A stretch of DNA of 24,876 nucleotides from DATCIH01 sp036507955 (GTDB lineage: Bacteria; Bacillota; Clostridia; Clostridiales; Clostridiaceae): the NCBI GenBank assembly GCA_036507955.1, contig DATCIH010000097.1, positions 1 to 24,876 of the forward strand. Direction: 5' to 3'. The first letter of the stretch is position 1. Every line of letters starts with the position of its first letter. This document shows, one piece after another, positions 14,716 to 23,454 of the stretch. The translations under genes were made by a program, and so were the position numbers. The notes beneath the pieces are model-generated. The model did no database searches and was not told where the DNA came from. It saw nothing but the letters and a program-made list of their open reading frames with translations.

Positions 14716-15933
14716 CTAACTTTCAAATTTAAGGATATTTTTTATTGAACAATATAATAAATAAACGCCAAGAACTGATAGTGAATACTCCCAAGGATAC
14801 CTATATAAACTAGAAAATTCCAATTTGTATCTAAGTAATGGTTCTAATACAAACTTTAATCCATAAAACATTTGAAACACTATTTTTAATGTTGTTAAAG
14901 TGAAATTCCCAACTTTAGAGTATTCCTTATACAATGCTTTCAATGTCATTTTCTTTTTTAAGAAATCCTTAAAACTAATTAAAAAGCTTCCATATAAAAA
15001 TGGAATTGATAGGAAAGATATTAACGGTATGAAGGCACTAAAACTATTATTTAATATTACATCTAATGTAATTATTATAGTATTAAAAAGCATCCAAATT
15101 ATTTTTTTACTAGATATGCTATATATTATCATCAATTTTTCTATTCTTTCAATTATATAAATCTTCTCTTCGCCACTGTTTACTTCAAATATCCTACCTG
15201 CCAATATAGGAAGCTCCCAGGCTTTTATTTCTTCCTGCTTAATTCCAGATAATTTTATATACTCTTTTAAGTATTCCTTACTAAAGTAATTACGACCAAA
15301 TTTTATAATAGTTTTTTTAAGTTGAGATAGTTTTTCAGGAGAAACTCCACTTTTTAAAATCATTAAGGATCTTGCAACATCTCCAGCAGGATTTCCCATT
15401 GTTCCAGTCATCCAATCTATTATAGTTTCTCCTTCAGAGTTTATAAGAATATTGTCTGGATGAAAATCACCATGGCAAAGTACATCCCCTTCTGGTAGCT
15501 TCTCCAAAATACCCAGAATAGAACTCTTGGTTTTATCAGATAAGGCATCTGTTAGTTCAATACTTTGTTTCAAAGAATCTTTCTGGCTTGGAAGTCTTTC
15601 AGGGTGACTACTATGAACTTGAAATTGAAGTTGAGCAAGCTTTCTGGCATATAGTTTTGATAACCATGGCTTTGCCATCATTGCATTTATCATAGAAACC
15701 CCAAGGAATCTCTCATAAATTATTCCAGTTCTATTTTCAATTGAAACCTTGCCAAAAATTTTAGGGCTTTTAAATATATCCTTTGTGTTATCTTGAATAA
15801 GGGATGCGATATTATATTCCTTATCAATAATATGTATAGGCATGGTTTCATAAAAGAACTTTATTACTTCATTTTCGCCCCATTCATAAACCTCAGCTGT
15901 TGCACCTGCTCCGATTTTCTTTCCCTTAACCAT
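14716..15933 (-). CDS. APH-like kinase with a C-terminal membrane extension
   Basis: Residues 1-268 of 405 form an aminoglycoside phosphotransferase/choline kinase-type domain: glycine-rich KKIGAGATAEVYEW, IKFF for the ATP lysine, catalytic HGDFHPDN (154-161) and metal-binding IIDWMTG (Asp173). About 136 residues follow with three or four hydrophobic segments (about 277-293, 299-320, 346-364, 383-398), which ordinary members lack. The start is ATG 15933, with GGGGGG 8 bp upstream; two ATGs further upstream are less well placed. The substrate could be an aminoglycoside, choline or a lipid-linked alcohol; the membrane part favours something at the bilayer. It probably forms an operon with the small membrane protein downstream. 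Confidence 0.8.
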   Translation of the reverse strand: MVKGKKIGAGATAEVYEWGENEVIKFFYETMPIHIIDKEYNIASLIQDNTKDIFKSPKIFGKVSIENRTGIIYERFLGVSMINAMMAKPWLSKLYARKLAQLQFQVHSSHPERLPSQKDSLKQSIELTDALSDKTKSSILGILEKLPEGDVLCHGDFHPDNILINSEGETIIDWMTGTMGNPAGDVARSLMILKSGVSPEKLSQLKKTIIKFGRNYFSKEYLKEYIKLSGIKQEEIKAWELPILAGRIFEVNSGEEKIYIIERIEKLMIIYSISSKKIIWMLFNTIIITLDVILNNSFSAFIPLISFLSIPFLYGSFLISFKDFLKKKMTLKALYKEYSKVGNFTLTTLKIVFQMFYGLKFVLEPLLRYKLEFSSLYRYPWEYSLSVLGVYLLYCSIKNILKFES

Positions 15934-16038
15934 TTGCATTTCCCCCCTATATATACCAATATATTTATTTTCCACAATTTTATAGAAAAAATAAACTTAT
16001 ATGAATATATTCGACAGAAAATGTAAAAATCATTTTAT

Positions 16039-16950
16039 TTAATTTATTTTTATCTTGTCACCACATCCAAGCTCTTTAAACCGTTCTGCCCATTCAAGCT
16101 TTTTTCCTTCTGATGTGGTTTTTAATTCTTCATAAAAAGCATCTTTCCCAATTCTTTTAGATTTGGCAATGCCCATATTATGATAGGGCATAATCTCTAA
16201 GCCCATAAGGTTTGGATATTTTTTTAATAAATTTGCTATTGCTTCAATATGATCTTCACTGTCATTTACTCCTGGAATAAGAGGGCATCTGACTATAATT
16301 GCTGCATTACTTTTATACAAGTAATCAAGATTCTCTAATATAAGCTCATTTGAAACACCAACAAGCTCTTTATGTTTTTGAGGATCACTGGACTTATAAT
16401 CAAAAAGGAAAATGTTCACATATGGAAGTATACTCCCGTAGTTCTCTGTAGGTGCATATCCACAGGTTTCTATGCAGGTATTGATCCCCCTTTTTTTACT
16501 CTCAATTAATAAAGCTGATGTAAATTGAAACTGTGCCATGGGCTCTCCACCAGTGATTGTAATTCCACCACCGGAATTTTCGTAGTAGGGTCTATCCTTT
16601 TCAACTTCGGCTAATATATCCTGCACACTTGATTCATATCCTTTATATTCAAGAGCTCCATAGGAGCAAACATTAACACAAGCGCCGCAGCTGATACAGT
16701 TTTCTCTACGGTAGGTATGTGCTTTTTCATCTATACTATGACAATTATGGGTGCAGGCTACTATACAAGCTTTACAACCAACACATTTGTACTCATAAAA
16801 TACAATTTCTGGTTTAAAAGATTGTGACTCAGGATTATGACACCATTTGCATCTTAATGGGCAACCTTTTAAAAATACAGTAGTTCTTATTCCTGGGCCA
16901 TCGTAAATTGAGCAACGCTCAATATCAAATATAATTCCTGTATCTTTCAT
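16039..16950 (-). CDS. Glycyl radical enzyme activase (radical SAM, PFL-activating type)
   Basis: The 303-residue protein installs the glycyl radical on the enzyme encoded just upstream. The radical SAM motif is C30-PLR-C34-KW-C37 after YDGPGIRT. A ferredoxin-like insert with two 4Fe-4S motifs follows (C56xxC59xxC62xxxC66 and C85xxC88xxC91xxxC95), the layout of activases for dehydratase and decarboxylase glycyl radical enzymes; the PFL activase itself lacks the insert. GGGITITGGEP and MPYHNMG are typical. AAGGTGG precedes the ATG, 26 bp after the enzyme gene, so the two are cotranscribed. Confidence 0.92.
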   Translation of the reverse strand: MKDTGIIFDIERCSIYDGPGIRTTVFLKGCPLRCKWCHNPESQSFKPEIVFYEYKCVGCKACIVACTHNCHSIDEKAHTYRRENCISCGACVNVCSYGALEYKGYESSVQDILAEVEKDRPYYENSGGGITITGGEPMAQFQFTSALLIESKKRGINTCIETCGYAPTENYGSILPYVNIFLFDYKSSDPQKHKELVGVSNELILENLDYLYKSNAAIIVRCPLIPGVNDSEDHIEAIANLLKKYPNLMGLEIMPYHNMGIAKSKRIGKDAFYEELKTTSEGKKLEWAERFKELGCGDKIKIN

Positions 16951-16976
16951 TTAATAACCACCTTAAAAATATAATT

Positions 16977-19244
16977 TTAATATAAAGTACGGTGTAGAAT
17001 ATCTAGTTGAATGTCCTTTGAAAGTTCTATATAACGTGCACTAAAACCACCAACACGTACAATTAAATTACTGTATTTTTCAGGTGCTATCATTGCACCC
17101 TCAAGGTCTCCCTTATTGACAACCGTCATCATTGCTTGGGTACCACCCTTGTCAAAGTAGGTGCTAAGTAGTGCTTCAAGTTTAACTCTTTCTTTGTTAA
17201 ACATTTGCTTACTAAATTTCATATTATGAGTATATCCAGCATGTTTGTTTGGTGAAATTTTGCATATGGAGTTTAAAAATGCTGTTACACCGTTTTTATC
17301 ATTCCCTGCTGTTGGAGTGTTTCCATTGGCAAAGGGAGTTCCACTTTTCCTACCGTCTGATGAGGCAGCAGTAATTTTTCCTATTTCTACATTAAAATAA
17401 TTATTTACATTGACTATAAGAAAGTAGTCCAATCCAACATTTTTAGCTTGATTTTGTGTAAAGGTGCAAAGATGATCACTTACAACTTCAACCATAGCAT
17501 CTGCTGAATCTATATCATTTCCATACTTAGGGGTTGAAAGTATCATTTTATATTCCTTTTCATACCCTTTATAATTTGTATCAAGTACCTTAACCAGACT
17601 TTCAAGAGATATAACCTTTTTATCATATACCAGTTCTTTAATAGTAGTAAAGCTATCAGCAGTATTTACAATACCAAAGGATTCTATTATTCCCCCCTTA
17701 TATTTTGGACCTCCATCAACAAGAGATTTTCCACTTTCAATACAGTTATCATACAAAATACTTGTGAGAAGAAAGGATGCCATTTCATTTTCTACCTTAT
17801 ATTCAAGGGCATGTCTTTTTGATAATTGCTGTACATAGTATTCAATTTGTATCTTATAAGCATTAAACAATTTTTCAAAGGTGTTAAATTCGCTTAATTC
17901 ACCTGTCTTAAGACCTAAGTCTTTCCCTGTAAGCGGATCTTTTCCATTGTGAAGAGTAACTTCAAGTGCTTTTACAACATTTAAAGAACAGTTAGGGGAA
18001 CCCACTGCAATATGATCTATTGTATACTCACCGCAGCCATAGGGTAAATATTGCTGCGCTTCAAGGGTTGTAACGTTAAAAGCTTTTTCAACTGCTGGAA
18101 TATTTACATCGTCGTTATAAATCATAGGATAAACTCTGCCTTCACCTATGACATTAAGAGCCTTTTTCATAAGGTCAGGATTCATTCCTTTATAGAATCT
18201 TAAGGTAAGTTGAGGTTCTGTCTCAATGACAGTACGACTAGCTTCCATAGCAAGTATAGCTATCTTATCAGCATTCTCCTCATTTCTTCTTCCTCTTCCA
18301 CCAATCACTACTCTTGCATTAAACTCAGCAATTTCATTTGCAGCAATTCTTCTAGCAACAATAAGTCTCCATAAAGATTGTAACAATTCTAATGCTTTCG
18401 CTTCAGTTATTAGACCCTTATTTAAATCAGATGCATATAAATCGCCCAGATATATATCCATTCGTCCATAGTTTACATTTTCAGCAGCTAAAGCATACAG
18501 CCACATAAGCTGAATACCTTCTCTTAAAGTTTTAGGTCTAGAAATACAAATATTCTCCAAAGCCACTACCGTTTTCCTTAATTCACTTTTCCACTCTTCG
18601 TTTTGTGAGGTCTGAAGGAGCTCTCTTCCCTGGGAGGCATACCTTTGGCAAACATCCACAAGTGCTTCTAAAGAAATGAGCATGCCATCATGAAGGCTGC
18701 AATTTTTTCCTTTTCCCTCAGCATCTTTTCTATAATCTTTAATTTGTGAAATTAATCCAGGTAAGCCTATCTTCATTAATTTGTCGTAGTTGATATAGGC
18801 CCCAGCAACCCGTCCTCCCATGTTGGCAATTCTATTAGAAGTACCATCTAATACTTCTTTCGGTAGGCTTTTAATAAGTTTCCCAAAAGTAGAGGATTCT
18901 TCTCCTGAAGTCTCTTGATCTATAAAAACTTCCTCTTTCCAGAAAGTAATCATAGCCCGCACTTTACTCTTATATTCTTCACTAAGCTTAATACCTTCCA
19001 TCAACTTTTGTATTTTCTTAATTCTACAATAATAGAGCGAGCCTCCAGTAGTATTCTCTAATCCAAATCCCACTAATCCATAGCTTACTCTTCCTGCAAA
19101 AACATCACCTTCTTCAATATTGGTAAAATAATCATTAAACATAGTCTTCAAGCACATAGCTTCTCTAATTGCAACATTTTCGTTATTGTATTTTTTATAG
19201 GTTTCAGTAAAATTAAGTTCGGCATCAAAATTTGTAATAGCCAT
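16977..19244 (-). CDS. Glycyl radical enzyme of unassigned substrate
   Basis: The 755-residue protein belongs to the pyruvate formate-lyase superfamily. The C-terminal RVGGFSARYIEL carries the glycyl radical residue (Gly733), and the active-site cysteine is most likely Cys404 in PYGCGEYTIDH. Its GCxE pattern with Glu406 is that of dehydratase/decarboxylase-type members, not the CC pair of true pyruvate formate-lyase. It does not match the GCVEP sequence common in glycerol, choline and hydroxyproline enzymes, so the substrate is open. The start is ATG 19244, since the earlier ATG at 19259 lies in the GGAGGG ribosome binding site. The partner activase follows, and an AraC regulator is divergent. 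No microcompartment shell genes are seen. Confidence 0.9.
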   Translation of the reverse strand: MAITNFDAELNFTETYKKYNNENVAIREAMCLKTMFNDYFTNIEEGDVFAGRVSYGLVGFGLENTTGGSLYYCRIKKIQKLMEGIKLSEEYKSKVRAMITFWKEEVFIDQETSGEESSTFGKLIKSLPKEVLDGTSNRIANMGGRVAGAYINYDKLMKIGLPGLISQIKDYRKDAEGKGKNCSLHDGMLISLEALVDVCQRYASQGRELLQTSQNEEWKSELRKTVVALENICISRPKTLREGIQLMWLYALAAENVNYGRMDIYLGDLYASDLNKGLITEAKALELLQSLWRLIVARRIAANEIAEFNARVVIGGRGRRNEENADKIAILAMEASRTVIETEPQLTLRFYKGMNPDLMKKALNVIGEGRVYPMIYNDDVNIPAVEKAFNVTTLEAQQYLPYGCGEYTIDHIAVGSPNCSLNVVKALEVTLHNGKDPLTGKDLGLKTGELSEFNTFEKLFNAYKIQIEYYVQQLSKRHALEYKVENEMASFLLTSILYDNCIESGKSLVDGGPKYKGGIIESFGIVNTADSFTTIKELVYDKKVISLESLVKVLDTNYKGYEKEYKMILSTPKYGNDIDSADAMVEVVSDHLCTFTQNQAKNVGLDYFLIVNVNNYFNVEIGKITAASSDGRKSGTPFANGNTPTAGNDKNGVTAFLNSICKISPNKHAGYTHNMKFSKQMFNKERVKLEALLSTYFDKGGTQAMMTVVNKGDLEGAMIAPEKYSNLIVRVGGFSARYIELSKDIQLDILHRTLY

Positions 19245-19333
19245 TTGTAAACCCTCCATCTGATATTTTTATAATTGAATTCATAATCTAATTGTAATCA
19301 TCTTTCAGCTATAGTTCCTATCTATTTTTATAT

Positions 19334-19370
19334 AGAACATTGCAGTTCTTTATTTGTTTTGTAGTATAAT
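19334..19370 (+). promoter_or_regulatory. Promoter and possible operator in front of the AraC gene
   Basis: TATAAT (19365-19370) is paired with TTGCAG (19340-19345) at a long 19-bp spacing. An inverted repeat AGAAC-N6-GTTCT (19334-19349) overlaps the -35, and a further AGTTC lies at about 19313. These could be half-sites for the AraC protein, controlling its own gene and the divergent glycyl radical operon. Confidence 0.4.
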
Positions 19371-19412
19371 TATTAGAAGCAAACAATTTATAAATGAATT
19401 GAGGTATTTAAA

Positions 19413-20291
19413 GTGGTGATGGCTCCTTTTTGTTTTACAGAATTAATAAATAAAGAAACGAATAAAAAAGTACCCTATAATTTAAGAATTCAAGAATATC
19501 CCCATTATTTTATAACTCATAGGCATAATTTTATTGAATTCAGTTATGTTATAAAGGGCATAGGAAGCGAAGTTGTCAACAATAAAAAACATATCCTAGA
19601 GCCTGGTGTCTTTTCATTAATACTTCCATATCAGGTACATACACTTTATTCTGAACCCGATAATCCAATAACTTTTTACGTTGGTGCTATATCTATGGAG
19701 TCATTTTTTGCATCTACTGGTATTTGGTCAGGTTTAGATAGTCTGCTATTTAAATCACAGGATGAAATGCCTGTCTATTCGCTGTTTCAGGGAGACATGG
19801 ACGAAAGGATGAAAACAATATTTTCAATTATGCTGGAGAGTTTTGATAGTAATAATGCTTGGAGCGAATTGATGTTTAGAGCAAAGCTCCTAGAGGCATT
19901 AGTTCTATTTGATAGGAACAGAACCGAAGAAGATAATCTTACTGTTAACATAATAAAATCTAGTACTGATATAAAAAGTGATTTTTGGAGCATCGTATAT
20001 TATGTACAAACAAATTATAATGAGAATATAAATTTAAAAAAATTATCCGCCGAATTTCATTTAAGCACATCTTACATAAGCACATCCTTTAAAAAGCATA
20101 TAGGGGAAAATTACCTGGACTTTTTAAATGGAATACGAATTCAAAATGCTTGTGCACTTTTGACTTCCACCAACATGACAATTACAGATGTGGGATATGA
20201 AGTGGGGTATGAATCCTATGCAGCCTTTTACAGAATGTTCTATAAACGTATGGGTATCAGCGCAAAGGTATATAAAGACAATAATAAATAG
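19413..20291 (+). CDS. AraC-family transcriptional regulator with cupin sensor domain
   Basis: The 292-residue protein has an N-terminal cupin-like domain (residues about 30-110, with HRHNFIEFSYVIKG and PYQVHTL) and a C-terminal AraC double helix-turn-helix (about 200-290, with LKKLSAEFHLSTSYISTSFKK and ITDVGYEVGYESYAAFYRMFYK). Such proteins sense small molecules and usually activate adjacent operons. It is divergent from the glycyl radical enzyme and is its likely regulator. The first GTG has GAGG 8 bp upstream; a GTG and an ATG directly after are possible starts. The next gene begins 33 bp later on the same strand, so they may share a transcript. Confidence 0.88.
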   Translation: MVMAPFCFTELINKETNKKVPYNLRIQEYPHYFITHRHNFIEFSYVIKGIGSEVVNNKKHILEPGVFSLILPYQVHTLYSEPDNPITFYVGAISMESFFASTGIWSGLDSLLFKSQDEMPVYSLFQGDMDERMKTIFSIMLESFDSNNAWSELMFRAKLLEALVLFDRNRTEEDNLTVNIIKSSTDIKSDFWSIVYYVQTNYNENINLKKLSAEFHLSTSYISTSFKKHIGENYLDFLNGIRIQNACALLTSTNMTITDVGYEVGYESYAAFYRMFYKRMGISAKVYKDNNK

Positions 20292-20324
20292 TTTAGCTTA
20301 GTACCCTAGGAAAGGACGGTTTAA

Positions 20325-20924
20325 GTGAATTTAGTGAAGCTTAATAGAGAGTTTTATTTAAGAGATACTCTGACGGTATCAAAAGATTTACTGGGAAAAA
20401 TTTTGGTGTGTAAAAGTGAAGATGGCGTAACAAAGGGTAGGATTGTTGAAGCGGAGGCATATATAGGTCCAGGCGATGCAGCTTCCCACGCCTATAAAAA
20501 TTTAAATTCTTCAAGAACAGCTATACAATTTGGAGAAGGTGGTTATGCTTATATATATTTAATATATGGAATGTATAATTGCATGAATATTGTTACCAGT
20601 ACCTATGGTAGGCCTGAATCAGTACTGATAAGAGCACTTGAACCAATTGAGAGCATAGATATTATGGAGAAAAGACGAGGAACTAATAAACTCAAAAATT
20701 TATGTAGTGGACCGGGGAAGTTGTGCCAAGCTATGGGTATAAGTAAAAGCCAATATGGTATTGATTTATGTGGTGATAGCTTATATTTAGAATATGATTC
20801 TTTATGTAAGGAACCTTTTCAAATTTCTACATCGAAAAGAATAAATATTGCTTATGCTGGTGAAGCAAAGGATTATGAGTGGAGGTTCTGCGTTAAGGAC
20901 AGCATTTATCTGTCAGTAAAATAG
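20325..20924 (+). CDS. 3-methyladenine DNA glycosylase (AAG/MPG family)
   Basis: The 199-residue protein is a monofunctional base excision repair glycosylase that removes alkylated or deaminated purines. IVEAEAYIGPGDAASHA holds the catalytic glutamate (Glu44) and neighbouring Tyr46. YIYLIYGMYNCMNIVT supplies the base-flipping tyrosine region, and GPGKLCQAMGI is the conserved late motif. Length is normal for the bacterial family. The start is GTG, with AAAGGA about 10 bp upstream. It follows the AraC gene by 33 bp and precedes a GNAT gene by 29 bp. Confidence 0.93.
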   Translation: MNLVKLNREFYLRDTLTVSKDLLGKILVCKSEDGVTKGRIVEAEAYIGPGDAASHAYKNLNSSRTAIQFGEGGYAYIYLIYGMYNCMNIVTSTYGRPESVLIRALEPIESIDIMEKRRGTNKLKNLCSGPGKLCQAMGISKSQYGIDLCGDSLYLEYDSLCKEPFQISTSKRINIAYAGEAKDYEWRFCVKDSIYLSVK

Positions 20925-20953
20925 AAATTGAAGTATTAGAAAAGGAGAAACTA

Positions 20954-21736
20954 ATGTTTAAGATAATAAACGCAGCCGTAATACAAGATATTAATAGTAT
21001 GAGGGGAAAATACTTAGCCTCTTTGCCTTATGCACAGGAACATTTTATTGAAGACAAAATCAAAAAATGTTTATACTATTTGATTTTAAATGATTCAAAC
21101 ATTATTGGTTATTGTTGTGTAAATTCAGAAAAAGTATTATTTGAGTTTTATTTAGATAAAACAGCATTAGTTTGTGCGCAAGAAGTTTTTAAACTATTTA
21201 TCGATAATAAGTATTTTCTTGCAGCAGAATGTAAAACCTTCGACCATTTATTAATGTCTTTATGCTTGGATTTCCATAAAAAGTCCTCTTGCACAGCCTA
21301 TCTTTTCAGAGATTATATAAGAGCTGACTATTCATTAATTGGTTATGATAATTTAAGCTTCGAAGTGCTAAAACATGAAGATATTAATAGTGTTCTAGAA
21401 ATTAGTGGAAATTTTTTTAAAGATCCCGATGAATTAGAAAAATATATAGCTGAAAAGGAAGTTCATGTTTTATATTCAAATAACATAATACTTGGTGTAG
21501 GCCTTTGTACTAGAATAATATCCCATCAAGTTTATCATGATGTGGGAATGGTTGTTTCGAAAGAGCATAGAAACAAAGGAATTGGAACCTATATTATTGG
21601 AAATCTAATAGAATTTTGCTGCAATCTTAATCTAATACCCGTCTGTGGTTGTTGGTATTATAATTATGCATCTAAAAGAGTTCTTGAGAAATCTGGGTTT
21701 ACAGCCTTGCACCGGATGGTTAGATTTGACTTTTGA
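20954..21736 (+). CDS. GNAT-family acetyltransferase (two-part)
   Basis: The protein is 260 aa. The C-terminal half (about 130-260) is a clear GNAT domain, with VVSKEHRNKGIGTYIIG binding acetyl-CoA and a late NYASKRVLEKSGF. The first half is poorly conserved, with GNAT-like strands but no CoA loop, so it may be a degenerate second domain. AAAGGAG lies upstream of the ATG. The substrate is unknown. It sits in a row of single-gene functions from the DNA glycosylase to the DTW protein. Confidence 0.82.
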   Translation: MFKIINAAVIQDINSMRGKYLASLPYAQEHFIEDKIKKCLYYLILNDSNIIGYCCVNSEKVLFEFYLDKTALVCAQEVFKLFIDNKYFLAAECKTFDHLLMSLCLDFHKKSSCTAYLFRDYIRADYSLIGYDNLSFEVLKHEDINSVLEISGNFFKDPDELEKYIAEKEVHVLYSNNIILGVGLCTRIISHQVYHDVGMVVSKEHRNKGIGTYIIGNLIEFCCNLNLIPVCGCWYYNYASKRVLEKSGFTALHRMVRFDF

Positions 21737-21779
21737 TTAAAGCTAAGGGCTTGAGCTATTCAAGGGAGAAGGTGAAACT

Positions 21780-22268
21780 TTGGGAGATTGTAATATTAGG
21801 GAAATTGAAAATGAAGAATTATCAATAAGTGCAAATGTTATTAGAGAATCCTTTTTAACCGTAGCAACCCAATTTCATTTAACAAAAGATAATTGCTCAA
21901 CAAATGGAGCTTTTATTGAAACTGGAAGGGTTGCCAGGGATAGGGTAAATGGAATAAAAATGTTTGGCTTATTTAAAGCTAACAAACAAATAGGTTTCGT
22001 TGGGATAGCAAAGTACGATAATAATACATATGAAATGAAGAAGCTTTCCGTGTTACCTGATTACCGTCATAATAATTATGGAAAAGCCTTAATAAATAAT
22101 GTTAAAGACTATGTGAAATCTTTAAATGGAAAAATACTGAAAATAGGAATTATTGATGAACATGAAGTATTAAAACAGTGGTATTTATCTCTTGGTTTTA
22201 TAGAGAAAAGGACAAGGAGTTTTTCTAATCTTCCATTTACAGTGTGCTTTATGGAATTAAAATTGTAA
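21780..22268 (+). CDS. GNAT-family acetyltransferase (single domain)
   Basis: The protein is 162 aa and covers a full GNAT domain. MKKLSVLPDYRHNNYGKALI is the acetyl-CoA region, with a weakened loop (RHNNYG in place of the usual RGxGxG/A), and QWYLSLGFIEK is the C-terminal motif. The start is TTG at 21780, with AAGGTG 5 bp upstream; no better in-frame ATG or GTG is present. The substrate is unknown. Confidence 0.8.
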   Translation: MGDCNIREIENEELSISANVIRESFLTVATQFHLTKDNCSTNGAFIETGRVARDRVNGIKMFGLFKANKQIGFVGIAKYDNNTYEMKKLSVLPDYRHNNYGKALINNVKDYVKSLNGKILKIGIIDEHEVLKQWYLSLGFIEKRTRSFSNLPFTVCFMELKL

Positions 22269-22306
22269 ATATAATTTATAAAATAGCTGAAGGGAAATTC
22301 ATCAAT

Positions 22307-22939
22307 ATGAATTCAAATTACAAAGTAAAACAAATAACAAGTTTATATAAAAGCTGTAATCAGTGTGGATTACCAATTATAAATTGCATATGCACTAGCT
22401 ATCCTAAAATAGAAACTGAAGCAAAGCTTTGGATTCTGTCTACAGAAAAAGAGTTTTATAGACCATCAAATACAGCTAGACTATTAAAGCTAGTTAATCC
22501 AGCTTCAACAGAGATCTTTCTTTGGGAAAGAACAAAGAATCCTGAAGCTCTACTCAAAAATTTCCAAAATGGAATATATGATAAGTACTTATTATTTCCT
22601 GTAGATGCTGAGAAAACAATAAGCCGAAGAGTTGAGTTTAAGAAATCAGGGAAAATTCCTGCTTTTATTATCATAGATGGGACCTGGAAGGAAGCACAAA
22701 ATATATTTAGAAAAAGTGATTATCTTAGAAACCTACCTCTCCTTTCTTTAGAACCAAATTATGTATCAAGCTATGACTTAAGAAATGGAGCTGCGGAGGG
22801 TAACTTATGTACCATAGAAACAGGAATTGAAGTATTAAAATTAAATGGAGAAATCAAAAATTTAGAAATCGTAAAGGACTTATATGATTTATTTTTAAAG
22901 AGTTATAGGGCTGGGAAAAGCGGCCATAAGGTTAAATAA
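22307..22939 (+). CDS. DTW-domain tRNA-uridine aminocarboxypropyltransferase-like protein
   Basis: The 210-residue protein belongs to the DTW family (TapT/TuaA type), which transfers the 3-amino-3-carboxypropyl group of SAM to tRNA uridine (acp3U). Zinc-type cysteines C17xxC20 and C27xC29 open the protein, the diagnostic DGTW is at 124-127 followed by KEA, and CTIETGIEVL lies near the C terminus. I chose ATG 22307 because the longer frame overlaps the previous gene and has no ribosome binding site, although GAAGGG is a little far (12 bp) from this ATG. It is the last gene before a new promoter. Confidence 0.88.
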   Translation: MNSNYKVKQITSLYKSCNQCGLPIINCICTSYPKIETEAKLWILSTEKEFYRPSNTARLLKLVNPASTEIFLWERTKNPEALLKNFQNGIYDKYLLFPVDAEKTISRRVEFKKSGKIPAFIIIDGTWKEAQNIFRKSDYLRNLPLLSLEPNYVSSYDLRNGAAEGNLCTIETGIEVLKLNGEIKNLEIVKDLYDLFLKSYRAGKSGHKVK

Positions 22940-22970
22940 GAAACTGTTATTTGTATTTCCATAAAACTAC

Positions 22971-22998
22971 TTGACATATAATTTTTTAGATCTATAGT
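22971..22998 (+). promoter_or_regulatory. Promoter of the GntR-ABC operon
   Basis: A perfect -35 TTGACA (22971-22976), 16 bp, and -10 TATAGT (22993-22998). Transcription would start just before the direct repeats at 23014-23035. Confidence 0.65.
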
Positions 22999-23013
22999 TA
23001 GTTGCACAAGCGT

Positions 23014-23035
23014 TTAACCGACTAGTTAACCAACT
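23014..23035. repeat. Direct repeats, candidate GntR operator
   Basis: TTAACCGACT (23014-23023) and TTAACCAACT (23026-23035) are 10-mers repeated with a 12-bp period and one mismatch. They lie just downstream of the -10 box, in the position of an autorepressor site. Confidence 0.5.
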
Positions 23036-23076
23036 CATGTAAGTATTAATAACTTTAATTGTAAGGTGGTGATTTA

Positions 23077-23454
23077 ATGCATTTGAATATGAGTGGGGAA
23101 AAGCCCATATTCCTACAATTTTCTGAAGAACTTGAAAACAATATACTTAAAGGCATATTTGAGGAAGAAACACAGATTCCCTCTACCACTGAGGTGGCAA
23201 TTAAGTTCAAAATGAACCCAGCCACTGCTAACCGAGGGGTAAACCTGCTCGTGGATGAAGGCATCATCTATAAAAAACGTGGCATTGGCATGTTTGTTAA
23301 CACAGGAGCTAGAGAAAAAATTGCTGCGAAACGAAAAAATGCTTTTTATGAAAATTATATATTATCACTTTTAGAGGAAGCTAAAAATTTAAGCATCACC
23401 AAGGGTGAAATTATTGCATTGATTGAAAGGGGTTACCAAAATGAGCGTGATTGA
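23077..23454 (+). CDS. GntR-family regulator, YtrA subfamily
   Basis: The 125-residue protein has an N-terminal winged helix (about 10-75; KPIFLQFSEELENNILKG, IPSTTEVAIKFKMNPATA, LVDEGIIYKKRGIGMFV) and only a short helical tail for dimerisation. This is the size and shape of the YtrA subgroup, which represses adjacent ABC transporter operons, often ones induced by cell-wall-active agents. AAGGTGGTGAT precedes the ATG. Its stop overlaps the ATPase start by 14 nt. It looks intact even though the transporter it should control is broken. Confidence 0.88.
   Translation: MHLNMSGEKPIFLQFSEELENNILKGIFEEETQIPSTTEVAIKFKMNPATANRGVNLLVDEGIIYKKRGIGMFVNTGAREKIAAKRKNAFYENYILSLLEEAKNLSITKGEIIALIERGYQNERD

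Noticed and set aside
14900..15160. Plus-strand ORF opposite the kinase membrane extension
   Set aside because: It is antisense to a well-supported gene, lacks a ribosome binding site, and has low-complexity composition typical of a shadow frame.
16039..19244. True pyruvate formate-lyase and its activase (pflB-pflA)
   Set aside because: The enzyme has a single GCxE cysteine instead of the adjacent Cys-Cys pair, and the activase has the two-cluster ferredoxin insert that the PFL activase lacks.
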